Positions 11,491-21,692 of a stretch of 64,000 nucleotides of DNA are shown in pieces. Positions within the stretch are counted from its first letter, which is position 1. Every line of letters begins with the position of its first letter. Location of the stretch: the NCBI GenBank assembly GCA_964006375.1, contig OZ023267.1, positions 85,483,406 through 85,547,405 of the forward strand, given 5' to 3'. Source of the stretch: Tillus elongatus. Taxonomy: Eukaryota; Arthropoda; Insecta; Coleoptera; Cleridae. A program made the translations under genes and the position numbers. Below the pieces are notes generated by a model. That model made no database searches, was not told the origin of the DNA, and saw only the letters and a program-made list of their open reading frames with translations.

Positions 11491-12778
11491 CTAATTTTGT
11501 TTTAATGAATCTGGCACTCTGGCATAAGCTATACATCCAAAAACACGCATATTAGAAACATTAGGCTTCTTACCTAGCCATAATTCATAAGGTGTTTTAT
11601 CTTTCACTAGACATGATTGTGTTCTATTTGTTATATAAGCTGCCACGAGTACTGCATCTTCCCAGAAACATTTATCCATATTAGCTTGCATAATCATTGA
11701 ACTTTATTCATTAGTGTTTGATTCATGCGGTCAGCAACACCGTTCATTTGTGGAGTAAATGAAATCTGAATACCCTTCTTTGAACAAAAATCTGAAGCTC
11801 TGAAAGATGTAGAACGGTATTCACCACCATTATCACTTCTCAATTTGGAGACCCTTCTCGAACAGAACAACGCTTCATAATCTTTGGAACACTCAAAAAC
11901 TTCATTCTTTTGTTTCATTGCATATACCATTACAAATCTAGAGTAGTTATCTACAAAAGTTGCAAAATAGCGATTACCATTAATTGAAGTAGGGGTGACT
12001 GGACCACACAGATCCGTGTGTACCAATTCTAGCACTCTACTTGACCGAACAGTTTTAGAAGAATATGATAAACACTTTTGCTTAGATCTAACACAAATCT
12101 CACAAATATTATTATCATTAGCTATCTCTGCAAAGCCTAAACCATATACTAAATTTAACTTATTCAATCTCAACAATGAAGAGTAATTTAAATGACCATA
12201 TCTTTTGTGTCAAAGATCTTTATCAGGTTTAACTGCTAAATTTACCCTTTTTCAGTGTTTTTGATATAAAAGTTAGTTTATATAGATTTCCTGATCTCAC
12301 GCCCTCTGCATATACAACTTTACCTTTCTTAATAAAGATTTTTCCCTCTGTACATACAACTTTAAAACCTGCTTTTTCAATAGTAGATATCGATAATAAA
12401 TTAACCCTCAACCCCAGAACACATAAAACATTTTTTAAAGTAATCATTACCTGTCTGTTTTTTACAAAATGTATCACTTCTATGTCCCCTTCACAAGTTG
12501 CTTCCATTGACTTTCCTCTCTCAGCTAACTGAATCTCTTTTTGTTTTTCAAAAACCTTCTTCCCTATTTGTATAATGATGTGTAGCTCCTGAATCAGCAT
12601 ACCATTCAATTTTACTTAAGGAAGTTTCTTCTAAGCTCGCACAAAAAGCCACCTCACTATCAACATTCAAACTGGATTTATTATTTACATAATTTGCTTC
12701 TTTCTTTTCATTTTTATTTCTACAGTCTTTAGCCTTATGTCCAAATTTGTTACACAAGAAACATTTTACCCCACACAT
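11491..12778 (-). pseudogene. pol: Copia zinc knuckle, protease and integrase, frameshifted
   Basis: Order from the right: CCHC knuckle CFLCNKFGHKAKDC (about 12725-12765), protease motif WYADSGATHH (about 12575-12605, the usual D-S-G-A active site), a linker with LLSISTIEKAGF, then integrase from 12176. Integrase retains HTDLCGP and SDNGGEY but reads GVADRMNQ where family members normally have Glu before RMN, so the third catalytic residue is changed to Asp. At least four frame breaks occur (near 12780, 12570, 12200 and 11695). A Copia-style 'KTPYELWLGKKPNVSNMRVFG' segment ends the readable part. Confidence 0.85.
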
Positions 12779-12783
12779 AATTT

Positions 12784-13446
12784 TTACATGTCCACTTTAT
12801 CCACGCTTGACCATTTTACTTTCTTCGCAACAAATGATGATGGTGCCACATTCTTACTTTTACCCTGTGTTGACTTGTTGCTTACACTAAATTCTAACAA
12901 TCTATTTTTCACAAATTCCATTTTTAATTTATTTTCTGACAATGTTCTTATTGCAGTTACTACACTTTCATACTCAATTGGCATCGATAACAAAAGGAAA
13001 CAGGCTGTATCCAACTCATCAAAGTTACTTCCCAAATTTTTAAGTTCTCTGAATATTTTATCACATTTTGCAAAATGTTCTTGTATATCTGTCATGCAGT
13101 CGTATTTTAAATGTACAAGTTCTTCAACTAAATAAAATTTCGAGCATGTACCTTTCTTTGCAAAAATCCCTTCTAATTTTTTCATCATCTGTGCCGCATC
13201 ATTTACATATTCTAAATGTGAATCAGCAATACTTTGTATTATCACCATAACAGCTTTATTATTTTTCTTTATCCATGCCTCGTTCCTTTGAATATCTCCT
13301 TCCATTTTCAAAACTTCGTCGACCTCTAGTGCGTTTAATTCTAGTCTGAACTTCCAATTGTCGAAATTGGACCCACAGAATGGAATAATTCCATGTCTAT
13401 TTTCAAGATTCTTCAATGAGTCCATCTTGACTTGATCAACGTTCAC
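12784..13446 (-). CDS. gag: Copia gag polyprotein N-terminal region
   Basis: A 220-codon frame from ATG at 13446. It has the Copia gag core: an early FDNWKFRLE segment, IQSIADSHLEYV, and LLLSMPIEYESVVTAI. It shifts frame just before the zinc knuckle, so the capsid part is open but no longer fused to the nucleocapsid part. The first ATG lies 60-75 bp inside the primer-binding site, as normal for Copia leaders. It belongs to a dead element. Confidence 0.8.
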   Translation of the reverse strand: MNVDQVKMDSLKNLENRHGIIPFCGSNFDNWKFRLELNALEVDEVLKMEGDIQRNEAWIKKNNKAVMVIIQSIADSHLEYVNDAAQMMKKLEGIFAKKGTCSKFYLVEELVHLKYDCMTDIQEHFAKCDKIFRELKNLGSNFDELDTACFLLLSMPIEYESVVTAIRTLSENKLKMEFVKNRLLEFSVSNKSTQGKSKNVAPSSFVAKKVKWSSVDKVDM

Positions 13447-13504
13447 AGAAACTTTTTAAACGACTCATATGACCAACTTTTTTACCTCTTTCTTCAATTC
13501 TCTT

Positions 13505-13520
13505 TCTGGCCCATAACCAA
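13505..13520 (-). other. Copia primer-binding site
   Basis: On the minus strand it reads TTGGTTATGGGCCAGA immediately after the LTR. Drosophila copia uses an internal fragment of initiator tRNA-Met, whose complement contains GGTTATGGGCCCAG; the match here is one base short of that. This supports the Copia call and fixes the LTR edge. Confidence 0.7.
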
Positions 13521-13740
13521 TGTTATGAATAAATAACTATTTGTTGAGAGAGTGATAATGTGTATTAACATAAAATAGCAAACAGAAATATACAGAAAGA
13601 AGTAATTACAATAAACAGGACTCTTCACTCTACTACTTACACCATCTTACTACTATTATTACTAAAACATAGTTGTCAACCTAACCAAACAGAAATTCCC
13701 TAGCAGGGTTGCCAACTTAAATATACAAACTTATTAACAC
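13521..13740 (-). repeat. Copia 5' LTR, 220 bp
   Basis: On the minus strand it starts TGTTA and ends TAACA, a perfect 5-bp terminal inverted repeat, and directly precedes the primer-binding site. To its right the sequence resumes with CATTCCCTAGATAAAACAG, which matches 51724 onward, the same locus without Copia. Confidence 0.8.
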
Positions 13741-13869
13741 ATTCCCTAGATAAAACAGTTGCTACAATGTTTCATGTCCATATTAGAGATGACCCATGAT
13801 TCAGTTTTGACGGAGTAGCTTTTTTAATTGTTAATAGTTTTTTAAAATACAAACTAAAGGCCTACGAAA

Positions 13870-14073
13870 GCTGAAATATGAATTGGAATAGTGAGCCCGA
13901 GTGACTACCCTGATTTTTTTCTGTTGTTTGAAAAACCCACATCACTCTGTGTGTTGCTATCTGTAGACGATTGTGATGTTAGAATATTGAACATTTTATT
14001 TGTAAAATAATTTAAGAATGAACTGCTTTGTTTCTTTGAAATTAACAAAAATCAACGTATTCTGGCATCCGCT

Positions 14074-14146
<73 letters not shown>

Positions 14147-14480
14147 ATAGAATTTGTCTTTAACTGCGTGGATGGGGTATGGTGGTTTGTATATTACACA
14201 AAATCCAAAGTTTCGCAATTGTCTTCAAACAAAATTTTTAATTCATCTGATTTCAAATTATTCCTGATGTATATCGTAGAACCACATGGATACTTCTTGC
14301 CCTTTACATAATATGTGTAAATTATAAGATGGTCAGGTATCTGAATATCATCCTGCTGAGTTGTCGAAGATTCAACAAATAGTATAATCGATGCTTACAC
14401 ATAGCATTCATCTGCAATAATATCCTTCGTATGTGCTTTTAAAGACTGAACGTTTTGGAAAATTACAGTCAAGTAAGATG
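13870..14480 (-). pseudogene. EEP-type endonuclease remnant interrupted by (TA)n, copy 1
   Basis: The minus strand matches better copies at 36487-36729 and 28740-29034 (plus) and 51838-52420 (minus). In those, the motifs are a HNVQSL-like start (QNVQSLKAHMKDIIADE), GATIYIRNNLK, and IFGDFNVNITKKQ, the core of the exonuclease-endonuclease-phosphatase fold. Such domains occur in Helentron-type Helitrons and in non-LTR elements; the HNVQSL-like start favours a Helentron, by inference. The (TA)n tract lies in frame as a Tyr-Ile run. Confidence 0.5.
14079..14143. repeat. (TA)n microsatellite, copy 1, empty of ERV1
   Basis: About 65 bp of pure TA. It corresponds to the tract that in copy 2 was split by ERV1 copy A. 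Confidence 0.95.
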
Positions 14481-15195
14481 AAAAAAAAATCTTGTATAAA
14501 GTGCAGCGTCATTTTTACAGGCCTCTAAGCAAATATATTAATTAATTTCACTTTACACAACGTCTTTATTATTCTACTGTAAAGGAACTTTAAAGGCTTC
14601 TTTATCCTTCCTAAATTCAGATATTGTAGATGGGTTTTTTATTAATCTTTTTTGTCTGAAAGCAAGACCGAAAGAGGGTCTTATTTACAAGAATAAAATA
14701 ATTTAGGTTTTTCCGCCGATCCAAATATGTTAATTTTTTCGTTGTTTAACGTTAGTGACCAACTACCTGCACAAGAATATAAGCAGAGATATAGATGTAA
14801 CATAATTAGGATCATAACTCTGAAGACTTTATCTCCGTTAGGGAAACGATCGTCAGGTTTCTTTAAATATATTGTAGTTATTTGAGTTCTCCAAGTGTAC
14901 GTGTCTTCATAATACTACCTGTTTCTTCATTTATTTTAGTCCTTTAGGTTTCTACCTTATCTACAATTAAACCTTCTGGCTTGTGTCATTGATAAATGAG
15001 ATGACGGTTACATTAAGTTTTGTTGATATTTTGAGTGCCAGTTACTATGACTTTGACTTCATTTCGTATATTTTTAACTAAGCTATAGAATGTATTTGTT
15101 CGATAAACATTTCTATACTAAGCAGTAGGCAGGCATGAATGATATATGTAGCTTTACTAGGCGATGACATCTCCTTCTTTCAGTTCTTCAATGAT
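14480..15195. other. Degraded part of the composite block
   Basis: Matches 52420-53150. Coding-like pieces exist on the minus strand around 15010-15080 (a segment reading VTGTQNINKT in the other copies), but I cannot assign a family. Confidence 0.4.
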
Positions 15196-15620
15196 GATGA
15201 TGTTTACCATTGAATGCATGGTACTGCAGGTCAAATATATTTACCCCAAACAATGTTATACAACAGCAATTATTAACGTCGATTACTATGGATAAAAAGG
15301 TTCATATACCATATAGAAAATGGGAAATGTATGAATTACCGAATCTCACTAATTCGACTAAAGGCTTGTGGTCCATAAGACTTCTTCAAACACTGAACGA
15401 ACTAGATTTGTTATTGTGAAATTGCAAACTGATCGTTACAATTACGTTAGAACATACATCAACGTTATAAAATATATTCGGGATATAAGACTTCACTTAA
15501 ATTCTAAAGAAATCCCCACAGGAGGTGTGAATTTGACTTTAACCCAATAAATTACATCAAGCGTTCGTATGTTGGTATAGAACCTACACATACCTTGGAT
15601 TATAAGACTTTTACAAAATA
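15195..15620 (+). pseudogene. Major-capsid-like fragment, forward arm, copy 1
   Basis: Two frames together read a strand-rich segment: IPYRKWEMYELPNLTNSTKG, then TRFVIVKLQTDRYNYV and DIRLHLNSKEIPTGG. This order (xxFRSWE-like motif, 'xxPRFVIVxLQ', 'xxLNSxxxP') is one I associate with the double-jelly-roll capsid proteins of Maverick/adintovirus-like elements in insects. One frameshift lies near 15370. The C-terminal part (KYPM near 15620) runs into the inverted partner at 15640. Family naming is from recollection. Confidence 0.5.
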
Positions 15621-15629
15621 TCCCATGTA

Positions 15630-16200
15630 TGTATGGAATCGCTGTACCTAGAGCAATCAAATACAAACATGGAACATTTTGTAAAGGGCTTCTAATCCGA
15701 GGTAATACAAACATGGGATATTTTATGAAAGCGTTGTAATTCAAGGTAGGTGTTGTTTCTCTGCCAACATACGTACGCTCCACGTAATTTACTTGGTTTA
15801 AGTTCAGATTCATACCTTCTGTGGGGATTTGCTTATAATTTAGGTGAAGTCTTAATCTCGAATGTATTTTCCAACGTTATTGTATCAATCCGTTTCAAAT
15901 CTTACAATACCAAATCTTGGCTGGTCAGCGTTTGAGGAAGTCTTAATGGACCACAAGCCTTAAGTTGGATTTTTGAGATTCGGTATTCATACATTTCCCA
16001 TTTTCTATATAGTATAAGAACCTTTTTATCTATAGTAGTCGACTTTACTAATTGCTGTTGTGTAACATTGTTTGGGTGAATACGTAGTACCATGCATTCA
16101 ATGTTAAACATTTAAGCTTTATCTGCATCTGCTGCGGCAACCAAATTGGAGCAATTTCTAGTTATCCCTATTAGCGAATTGCCAAAAGCTCTCTTATATA
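15630..16200 (-). pseudogene. Major-capsid-like fragment, reverse arm, copy 1
   Basis: The minus strand reads the same protein region as 15195-15620 (PYRKWEMYEYRISKIQLKAC at about 15990-16045), but is diverged. The two fragments meet tail to tail near 15630. Upstream of the fragment on the minus strand an AAADADKALTF segment continues the frame to about 16190. Confidence 0.5.
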
Positions 16201-16214
16201 GTCTATGAAAATAT

Positions 16215-16350
16215 TACACAGGTATACAGTATCACGACAGACCGTTGTCTAAGAGCTGTCCAACAGCTGTCGTTTGAAACTAGTAGCTGGCTAACATCAG
16301 TAGTGTTAGACACACAGCTGTCCAAGAGCTGTGATGATAGGCAACTAACA
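16215..16350. repeat. CAGCTGT-rich short repeats
   Basis: Contains several copies of ACAGCTGT or AGAGCTGT with near-inverted partners (GTCTAAGAGCTGTCCAACAG and others). Similar stretches flank the capsid-like fragments at 25985, 27235, 53870 and 55480. Confidence 0.7.
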
Positions 16351-16489
16351 ATAGATAGATAGAGAGACAACCCACTCAAAGCTAATATACCTTAAAACGC
16401 CAAAGAGTTTGTCTCTCTTAACACGGTAACAAAAAGATATTATTTTAGTACAGCACAAAACAAAACTTGTTGAAAACATTCGAAATAAT

Positions 16490-16640
16490 CACTTGATGCT
16501 TAAACCTGATAGAGCTTACTATTATGAAGAGTTGCATCATTTATAAAAACACTTAGAGTTCAATAATGATGAAATTCAACTAAAATACTAAAATAGAAGG
16601 TTTGCTAAAATTGGTTTTTATGCAACTAACTATTTTATTT
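16490..16640 (+). pseudogene. Small virus-like fragment (YEELHHL segment), copy 1
   Basis: Reads LKPDRAYYYEELHHL then FNNDEIQLKY. Copies lie at 25735-25850 (minus) and 55735-55870 (plus). It resembles the AYTYDDLRHYKDIL segment of the conserved gene at 53120-53590, so it is probably a diverged piece of that gene. Confidence 0.4.
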
Positions 16641-16799
16641 GATTCCAACTAAACTCCACTATGCATATCTCCACCATAACCAAAACTGCTGCCACTGGTT
16701 CTTCACTAAACTTCGTTTTACCTCTAATGTTTAGTAACAAACATGTTCTTAAATTTATTTGCATTGATGGCGCTTGCTTAATTAATTATTGCCAATAGA

Positions 16800-17410
16800 G
16801 GTAACTTACGAAAGAGACGAAAATAGAAGAAAAGAAAAAAATGAGCAAGCACCGAAATATTGCTGAAGTGGCAGCGAGAATGGGAACAGTAAAAGTCTAC
16901 ATCCCGGTGGACAAAAAGGCTCATTCCACATATATAGACATGGATATCGAGAGAGCATTGGGAGGTGGGTTATTATTATTTCTGTCAGATATGGGCGTTT
17001 CAGGTCTTACCTGAGTAAAACGAAAATAGTTGACAAATAAGAATCTACCTATTGTGGTGTTAGAGACATGCCAGAACACACCGTTTTTGAGTGCGCAAGA
17101 TGGCCGCAAATGGGAGAACAAATGTAAATAATATTGGCAGAAATGTAACAGCATATAATGTGGTGGAGAATATGCTGGGAAGTGAAATGGTGTGGAAGAC
17201 TGTGGGAATAGAAGTCGTAGGAATTACACAGTCAGAGGAGGATAAAGACAGGATGTAGAAGTTTTTAAAACAAGAAGAGTTAGGGACGTGGTGAAGCAAT
17301 GCCAACGAGTTGTTTACGCCACCTCTCTAGGTTTCAAGGGGGTGTTTAGTGGGTAGTGTCGACCTGGAGGGAAGGGGAGTCTGGTTTCCAGCAACGTTAA
17401 CAAGGCTAGG
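16800..17410 (+). pseudogene. R1-like ORF2 C-terminus, copy 2
   Basis: Readable segments RFRSYLSKTKIV and MPEHTVFECARWPQM match the copies at 2829, 24900 and 56030. Stops and frameshifts are frequent. Confidence 0.65.
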
Positions 17411-18170
17411 GCGAATACTGGATCCAAAAACAAGCTTGTAGTTTACGGTTGGTTACCTGTAATAGACGCTCCGCCGTGAGAACTGGAGTAACGTCTGTGC
17501 GAAAATACCACCAAATCGAATGAACGTTCGTTGCGAGTTTCGCCTATACGATGTTTTAGGGTCTACAATGTAGTTGGGCGCTGACTTGACTGCGGCTGCA
17601 CTGTGAACTACACTGGCTCTTCACGATATTTCGAAGTACTCAAATTGGTAAATACAATAACAGACAAGAAGGGCATAGTGTCATTTCGATCGACACACTT
17701 TAAAGAGCAAAATAATAATTGAGAAGAAAGAACGTATGCACGTTTGTTGCAGGGCCGCTAATAGGATGTTTTAGGGACAACAAAGTAGGTGGAGTCTCAC
17801 CTGGGCGCTGACTTACCTGCGGCTGCACTGTGAACTACGCTGAACTACGAACTGAGAAGAAGGTGGTCAATATTTGTTTAAACATACACTGCCGTGCCAA
17901 CTTATAGATAGATGTTGGCCGACACTAATGACGGGGAGGGATTCGTTGATAGTGACCTACGTCCACAGCGCCGCTTAACTAAACCGAAGTCGATTTCGGT
18001 GCGGACCGTCATAACAATCGACACACATTTAAAGGGCAACAGAAAATCCGAAAACCTGACTACAATGGTAAGGTTACGGAAGCAACAACCGAAAAATATA
18101 ATTAAAGACCAAAGAAAAAGAAAAGCGGACGGCCACTATCGTTTCGACGTCTGTTATATATACTGTACGA
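17410..18170. other. Short repeated spacer upstream of the H2B-like sequence
   Basis: Holds two diverged copies of a roughly 250-bp unit with GCGCTGACTTGxCTGCGGCTG, CTGTGAACTACGCTGGCTCTTC and CAATAACAGACAAGAAGGGC. The same unit recurs at 18760-19050, 24370-24890, 37270-37500, 50570-50840 and 56700-57190. A 19-bp stretch at 17985-18003 (CGAAGTCGATTTCGGTGCG) is identical to 771-789. Confidence 0.6.
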
Positions 18171-18174
18171 CAAG

Positions 18175-18539
18175 ATACCACCGAAGGCTATAGGTAGTAA
18201 ATTTATCAAGAAGGCCTGCAAGGCGCAGAAGAACATCTCCGAGGGCGACAAAAACAACCGCAGGGTGAAGGAGAGCTACGCAATTTATATTTACCAAATA
18301 CTGAAGCAAGTACATGCCGACCCCGTAACTCGAGCAAGGCCATAATGGATAGCTTCGTCAACGACATATTGGAGCGCGTCACCGCCGAAGCCTCCAGGCT
18401 CGCTCATTACAACAACAGATCCACGATAACCAGCCGTGAGATCGAGACCACCGTCAGGCACCTTCTGCCCGGTAAACCCGCCAAACACGCAGTCAGCGAA
18501 GGCACCAAGCCGGTTATCAAGTACACCATCATGAAGTAA
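18175..18539 (+). pseudogene. H2B: Histone H2B-like pseudogene, copy 1
   Basis: The translation follows histone H2B along its whole length: basic N-terminal tail, [14 protein letters not shown], then [37 protein letters not shown] and [17 protein letters not shown]. Breaks: the start is ATA, not ATG, and a deletion between 'KQVHADP' and 'MDSFVND' shifts the frame near 18340. The C-terminal 64 codons (18345-18539) are open. No histone 3' stem-loop is visible; AATAAATAAA overlaps the stop. G+C is higher than in the surroundings. Flanks match 50450-51660 in reverse. H2B core residues are conserved enough for a confident family call. Confidence 0.9.
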
Positions 18540-19105
18540 ATAAATAAACGTGTGCTTTTCAATTGTGTCACATTAGACGGAAAACTTGGAGAGAAAAAAG
18601 GCGGCGCTTTTCAGTGTTTCAAATTTACATACATTTTGTGATAAGTACGCTCGATCCGTAACCTAATCGCAATTAGCTATTGTTTGACCGACGCCACATT
18701 TCACTCATCAGAACCTTTTTTTTCTTCTCGGTTATTATTTTGCCCTCTGAAGTGTGCCGATCGAAATGACACCACGCTCTTCTTGTCTGTTATTGTATTT
18801 GCCAATTTGAGTAGTTCGAAATATCGTGAAGAGCCAGCGAAGTTCACAGTGCAGCTGCAGCCAAGTCAGCGCCCAGATGAGACTCCGCCTACTTTGCTGT
18901 CCCTAAAACGTCCTATACGCGGCACTCGCAACGAACGTTCATACGATTTACTGGTAATTTCGCACAGACGTTGCTACGGTTCTCACGGCGGAACGTCTAG
19001 TAACCGACCGTAGACTTCACGCTCTTTTTTTTCTCGTCACTTTTAGATCCCGTATCCGCCCCACCCTTGTTAACGTCGCTGGACACCATAAAGTGATAAA
19101 ACCAC
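18540..19105. other. 3' flank of the H2B-like block
   Basis: Reverse-complement match to 50460-51035. Ends in the CCCTTGTTAACGTxGCTGGACACC unit seen at every block end. No gene seen. Confidence 0.7.
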
Positions 19106-19189
19106 AAATAGCAGGATCTTTTTATTTAGGGCAATCGACTGTGATAATTGTTTATGGATAACTTCGCTTAGGTGGATAAGTTTCACCTG

Positions 19190-19660
19190 CAGCGCCATGT
19201 AATGAATGTAACTTTAATGCTTTATCTGCGTCGACTGCTCCAATCAAAATAAAGCAATTTCTTTCGCTCTGGGCTTTAGTTTTAACCGCAAAAACACGCT
19301 TCTATTGTATTTGAAAATATTACACAAGTAGCAAGGAAGTATGCAGTAGCAAAAACGGCCATCTTTCAGCATTGTATTGTATGTAGTAGGACTTCACCCG
19401 GCTTGAATTAGAGCTCTTGCTTCATCACTGTTTGCTCCCAAAAGTGTTCGAATTGTTGTAACTATACCAGGATTTCTCACATGTTCATGTTAAATAATCG
19501 GGCTGCTGCATTAGATGTTACTTGTACATCTCCAATCGTGCCACTCGTCTCTCTACTGCCATTTAATAGTAGAACAGCTGAAGACCAAACGTAAAAATAT
19601 CTTGTTGGTTGATTGCAGAATCACAGGGCAAACGAACTGGTTTGAGAAGCCTATGTGTGT
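19190..19660 (-). pseudogene. Capsid-like N-terminal fragment
   Basis: The minus strand reads CDSAINQQDIFT then, in the next frame, YVWSSAVLLLNGSRETSG and DVQVTSNAAARLFNM. A 'DIFT..xxSS' start followed by a strand and a Thr/Asn-rich turn fits the first jelly roll of the capsid protein whose second half recurs in the composite blocks. Several stops are present. Confidence 0.4.
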
Positions 19661-19799
19661 ATTTCTTTCCCTTTGATTGTCTCGTCCTGCACAGGGTCAG
19701 CGATTATATGTAGTCTGCTTAATTTCGGTACCTAATTAATCTAGATACTGCATGTGCTCCCAAGATAGAATCGTCTTATGCAGGAAGCGAATATACTGA

Positions 19800-20386
19800 A
19801 GCTGGGGAGGCTTGATTGCTGGTATTTATAAACAAAATAAGATGGTGGTCTCTGTCTCAATTCCAATATCACAATGATCTCCTCACCTTGAAACGTCACA
19901 ACTACTCAATTCTGATCGGCGAGGTTTACATTTATATGCGAAATAATGCGGGTCGTAAGTGGGATAAAAACCTTACTATATGGTTTTATATCAACGGCGT
20001 AACCTGGATCTACCATAGGAGTAAACTTATATATTGTATGCGTAGGTTTACCATCTACAATATTACACTATCACAATTTCCATGGGTAAATCGGAAAGAT
20101 GCACTTTACCAGTGGTAGTACGTTGTTTAGAAAACCCCAATATTGGGGCTATTGAAGCATCGGTAGAAAAGTCTATATGATACTGACATGTTATCTCACA
20201 TTTTAAAGTGTTGTTGTTGACTTTTAGCGAAAACAGCTTTACCACGTCGATGTTGTTCTCTACTGCAGGGTACTGATGTTTATCCTTAATATAAGACGCA
20301 ATGCTCATTCTGAATGTATTTCTCGATATCACTGATTTCATACGATCAGGAATAATCATTTCTAGCCGACTCTTATCACCCACCAC
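19800..20386 (-). pseudogene. Minor-capsid-like protein of the virus-like element
   Basis: Starts at ATG 20386 and is open to 20063 (107 codons), including DFSTDASIAPILGFSKQRTT. A one-base shift then gives NIVDGKPTHTIYKFTPMVDP, KVFIPLTTRIISHINV and VTFQGEEIIVILEL. This two-part pattern ('SIxxxLGF', then a 'HTIYxFxPxVxPGY' segment and a final GEEI strand) is one I recall from small capsid proteins encoded beside the capsid and ATPase genes of insect Maverick-like elements. Breaks: one frameshift near 20063 and a TGA near 19905. A penton-like single-jelly-roll role is plausible but not shown. Confidence 0.5.
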
Positions 20387-20919
20387 TCACAGCAGAAAGT
20401 AGTGAAACTAGTACACCCACGCTCTATGTCTGGTATAGCGTTATATCTGTGAAAGTTTGCAAGCGCGAGCAATTAGTCAAAGTGAGGTTTTAACATTAAC
20501 GGTGGAAATATTTCAATCGACGTAGAGCCACTAAAAGCAAGCGTAAGCGCATTGACTGAAACACAGATACTACTGTTTAAGTACTTTATTTAAAAATTGT
20601 AAACATAAGTGACCACATTATAAGTATTATAGTTTTGGTATGCATCATGATTATACAATATCAATCATCTAGATCGTGCTTGTCGAGAGGCAAGCACGAT
20701 GTAGAGTATTGATGCCTTGATTACTCGTGAAACGTTCTTTAAATTTAGTGTCTGGACCACAAACTGATAACCAGGTACGTGCAGCTCAACAGGTAATTTT
20801 TGATTACTGTGTGCAAGACCTTCACCTTCACACACCATCATTTACACTGTTAATGTGGTATGATATATCTGTGTATTTATATAGGATGTAGCATTCGTAC
20901 AAAGTTTTAGTTTACTTAA

Positions 20920-21660
20920 CGATGCGTATTGTAAAACATGCAAAAGCCAACAGTCACAACATAGATTATGTTGATACCACATCATCATCAAACAGCAGAT
21001 ATGGCCTTCTTTTACCAACCTTAGTTAGATGTTTGATATGTGGTCCAAGTGGTTATGGTTAACAAATATTATGTTAAGTTTGTTGTTTGGTCCAAACGGC
21101 TTAACATTTGAAAACACATACGTATACTCAAAGCCTTTATATATCAGCCTAAATATAGCATGTCAAAGGAGGTGGTGTATCCTACAAGAGGTGTTTGATA
21201 CTATCTGTACAGTGAGACCGAAGAGATATTGGATCCAAGAGATGCAAAGAACAATTCAATTTTTATATTAGATGATGTAGCCTCTGATAAGCAAGATAAA
21301 ATAAAATCGCATTTTTGTATAGGTAGACATTAAGATATTGACAGTTTCTACTTGTGTCCGAAACAATTGGTGCGTCATAATGATAACATTATAGTTTTAT
21401 TTAAACAATATGAAATTACTACATACAGACTGGAGCTAACTTCTCTGGCTTCACTGTTAAGCCAGTTGTATGGTACAGTTTCACCAAGTAAGTGCAACAG
21501 TCATCAATGAATTGAATATGAAATTAGTCTTCTGTATGATGATCATGTACCTACCGATATGAGTTTTGAAAAGTGCAAACTCCTTTGTGGTGGTTTTCGG
21601 CAAAACAAACATATTATGATGCCTGTTGTTAAAGATACTAATTTAACACAAGGGGTTTGA
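20920..21660 (+). pseudogene. Packaging-ATPase-like gene of the virus-like element
   Basis: Reads CLICGPSGYG (about 21030-21058), a degenerate P-loop in which a frame break removes the expected GK[TS] end; then LSLLFGPNGLTFENTYVYSK; then NSIFILDDVASDKQDKIKSH (about 21250-21310), a Walker-B-like hydrophobic run ending in two acidic residues; then LCPKQLVRHNDNIIVLFKQY. The order fits HerA/FtsK- or A32-like genome-packaging ATPases of Maverick-type elements. At least four frameshifts or stops are present, so it is dead. Confidence 0.6.
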
Positions 21661-21692
21661 TCACTTTATATATCTCGGTTAACTGAAAAACA

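Larger units (their letters stand above)
11350..13740 (-). mobile_element. Truncated Ty1/Copia-type LTR retrotransposon
   Basis: Read right to left: 5' LTR (13521-13740), primer-binding site (13505-13520), gag, zinc knuckle, protease and integrase. It ends about 50 codons past integrase, where satellite sequence takes over at about 11350. Reverse transcriptase, RNase H and the 3' LTR are missing. Confidence 0.9.
13741..17870 (+). repeat. Composite repeat block, copy 1
   Basis: Matches 51723-57080 in the same orientation, and the reverse complement of the block at 24160-39380, with scattered differences. It lacks about 1 kb corresponding to 53150-54070, which in the other copies holds a virus-like gene. 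Contents: endonuclease remnant, (TA)n, capsid-like fragments and R1-like tail. Confidence 0.85.

Noticed and set aside
14018..14311. 97-codon frame with a long Tyr-Ile run, and similar frames at 36355, 52021 and 59074
   Set aside because: Open only because a (TA)n tract has no stop codon in that frame.
18684..19013. 109-codon plus-strand frame downstream of H2B copy 1
   Set aside because: It lies in the repeated spacer unit; other copies of the unit break the frame at once.
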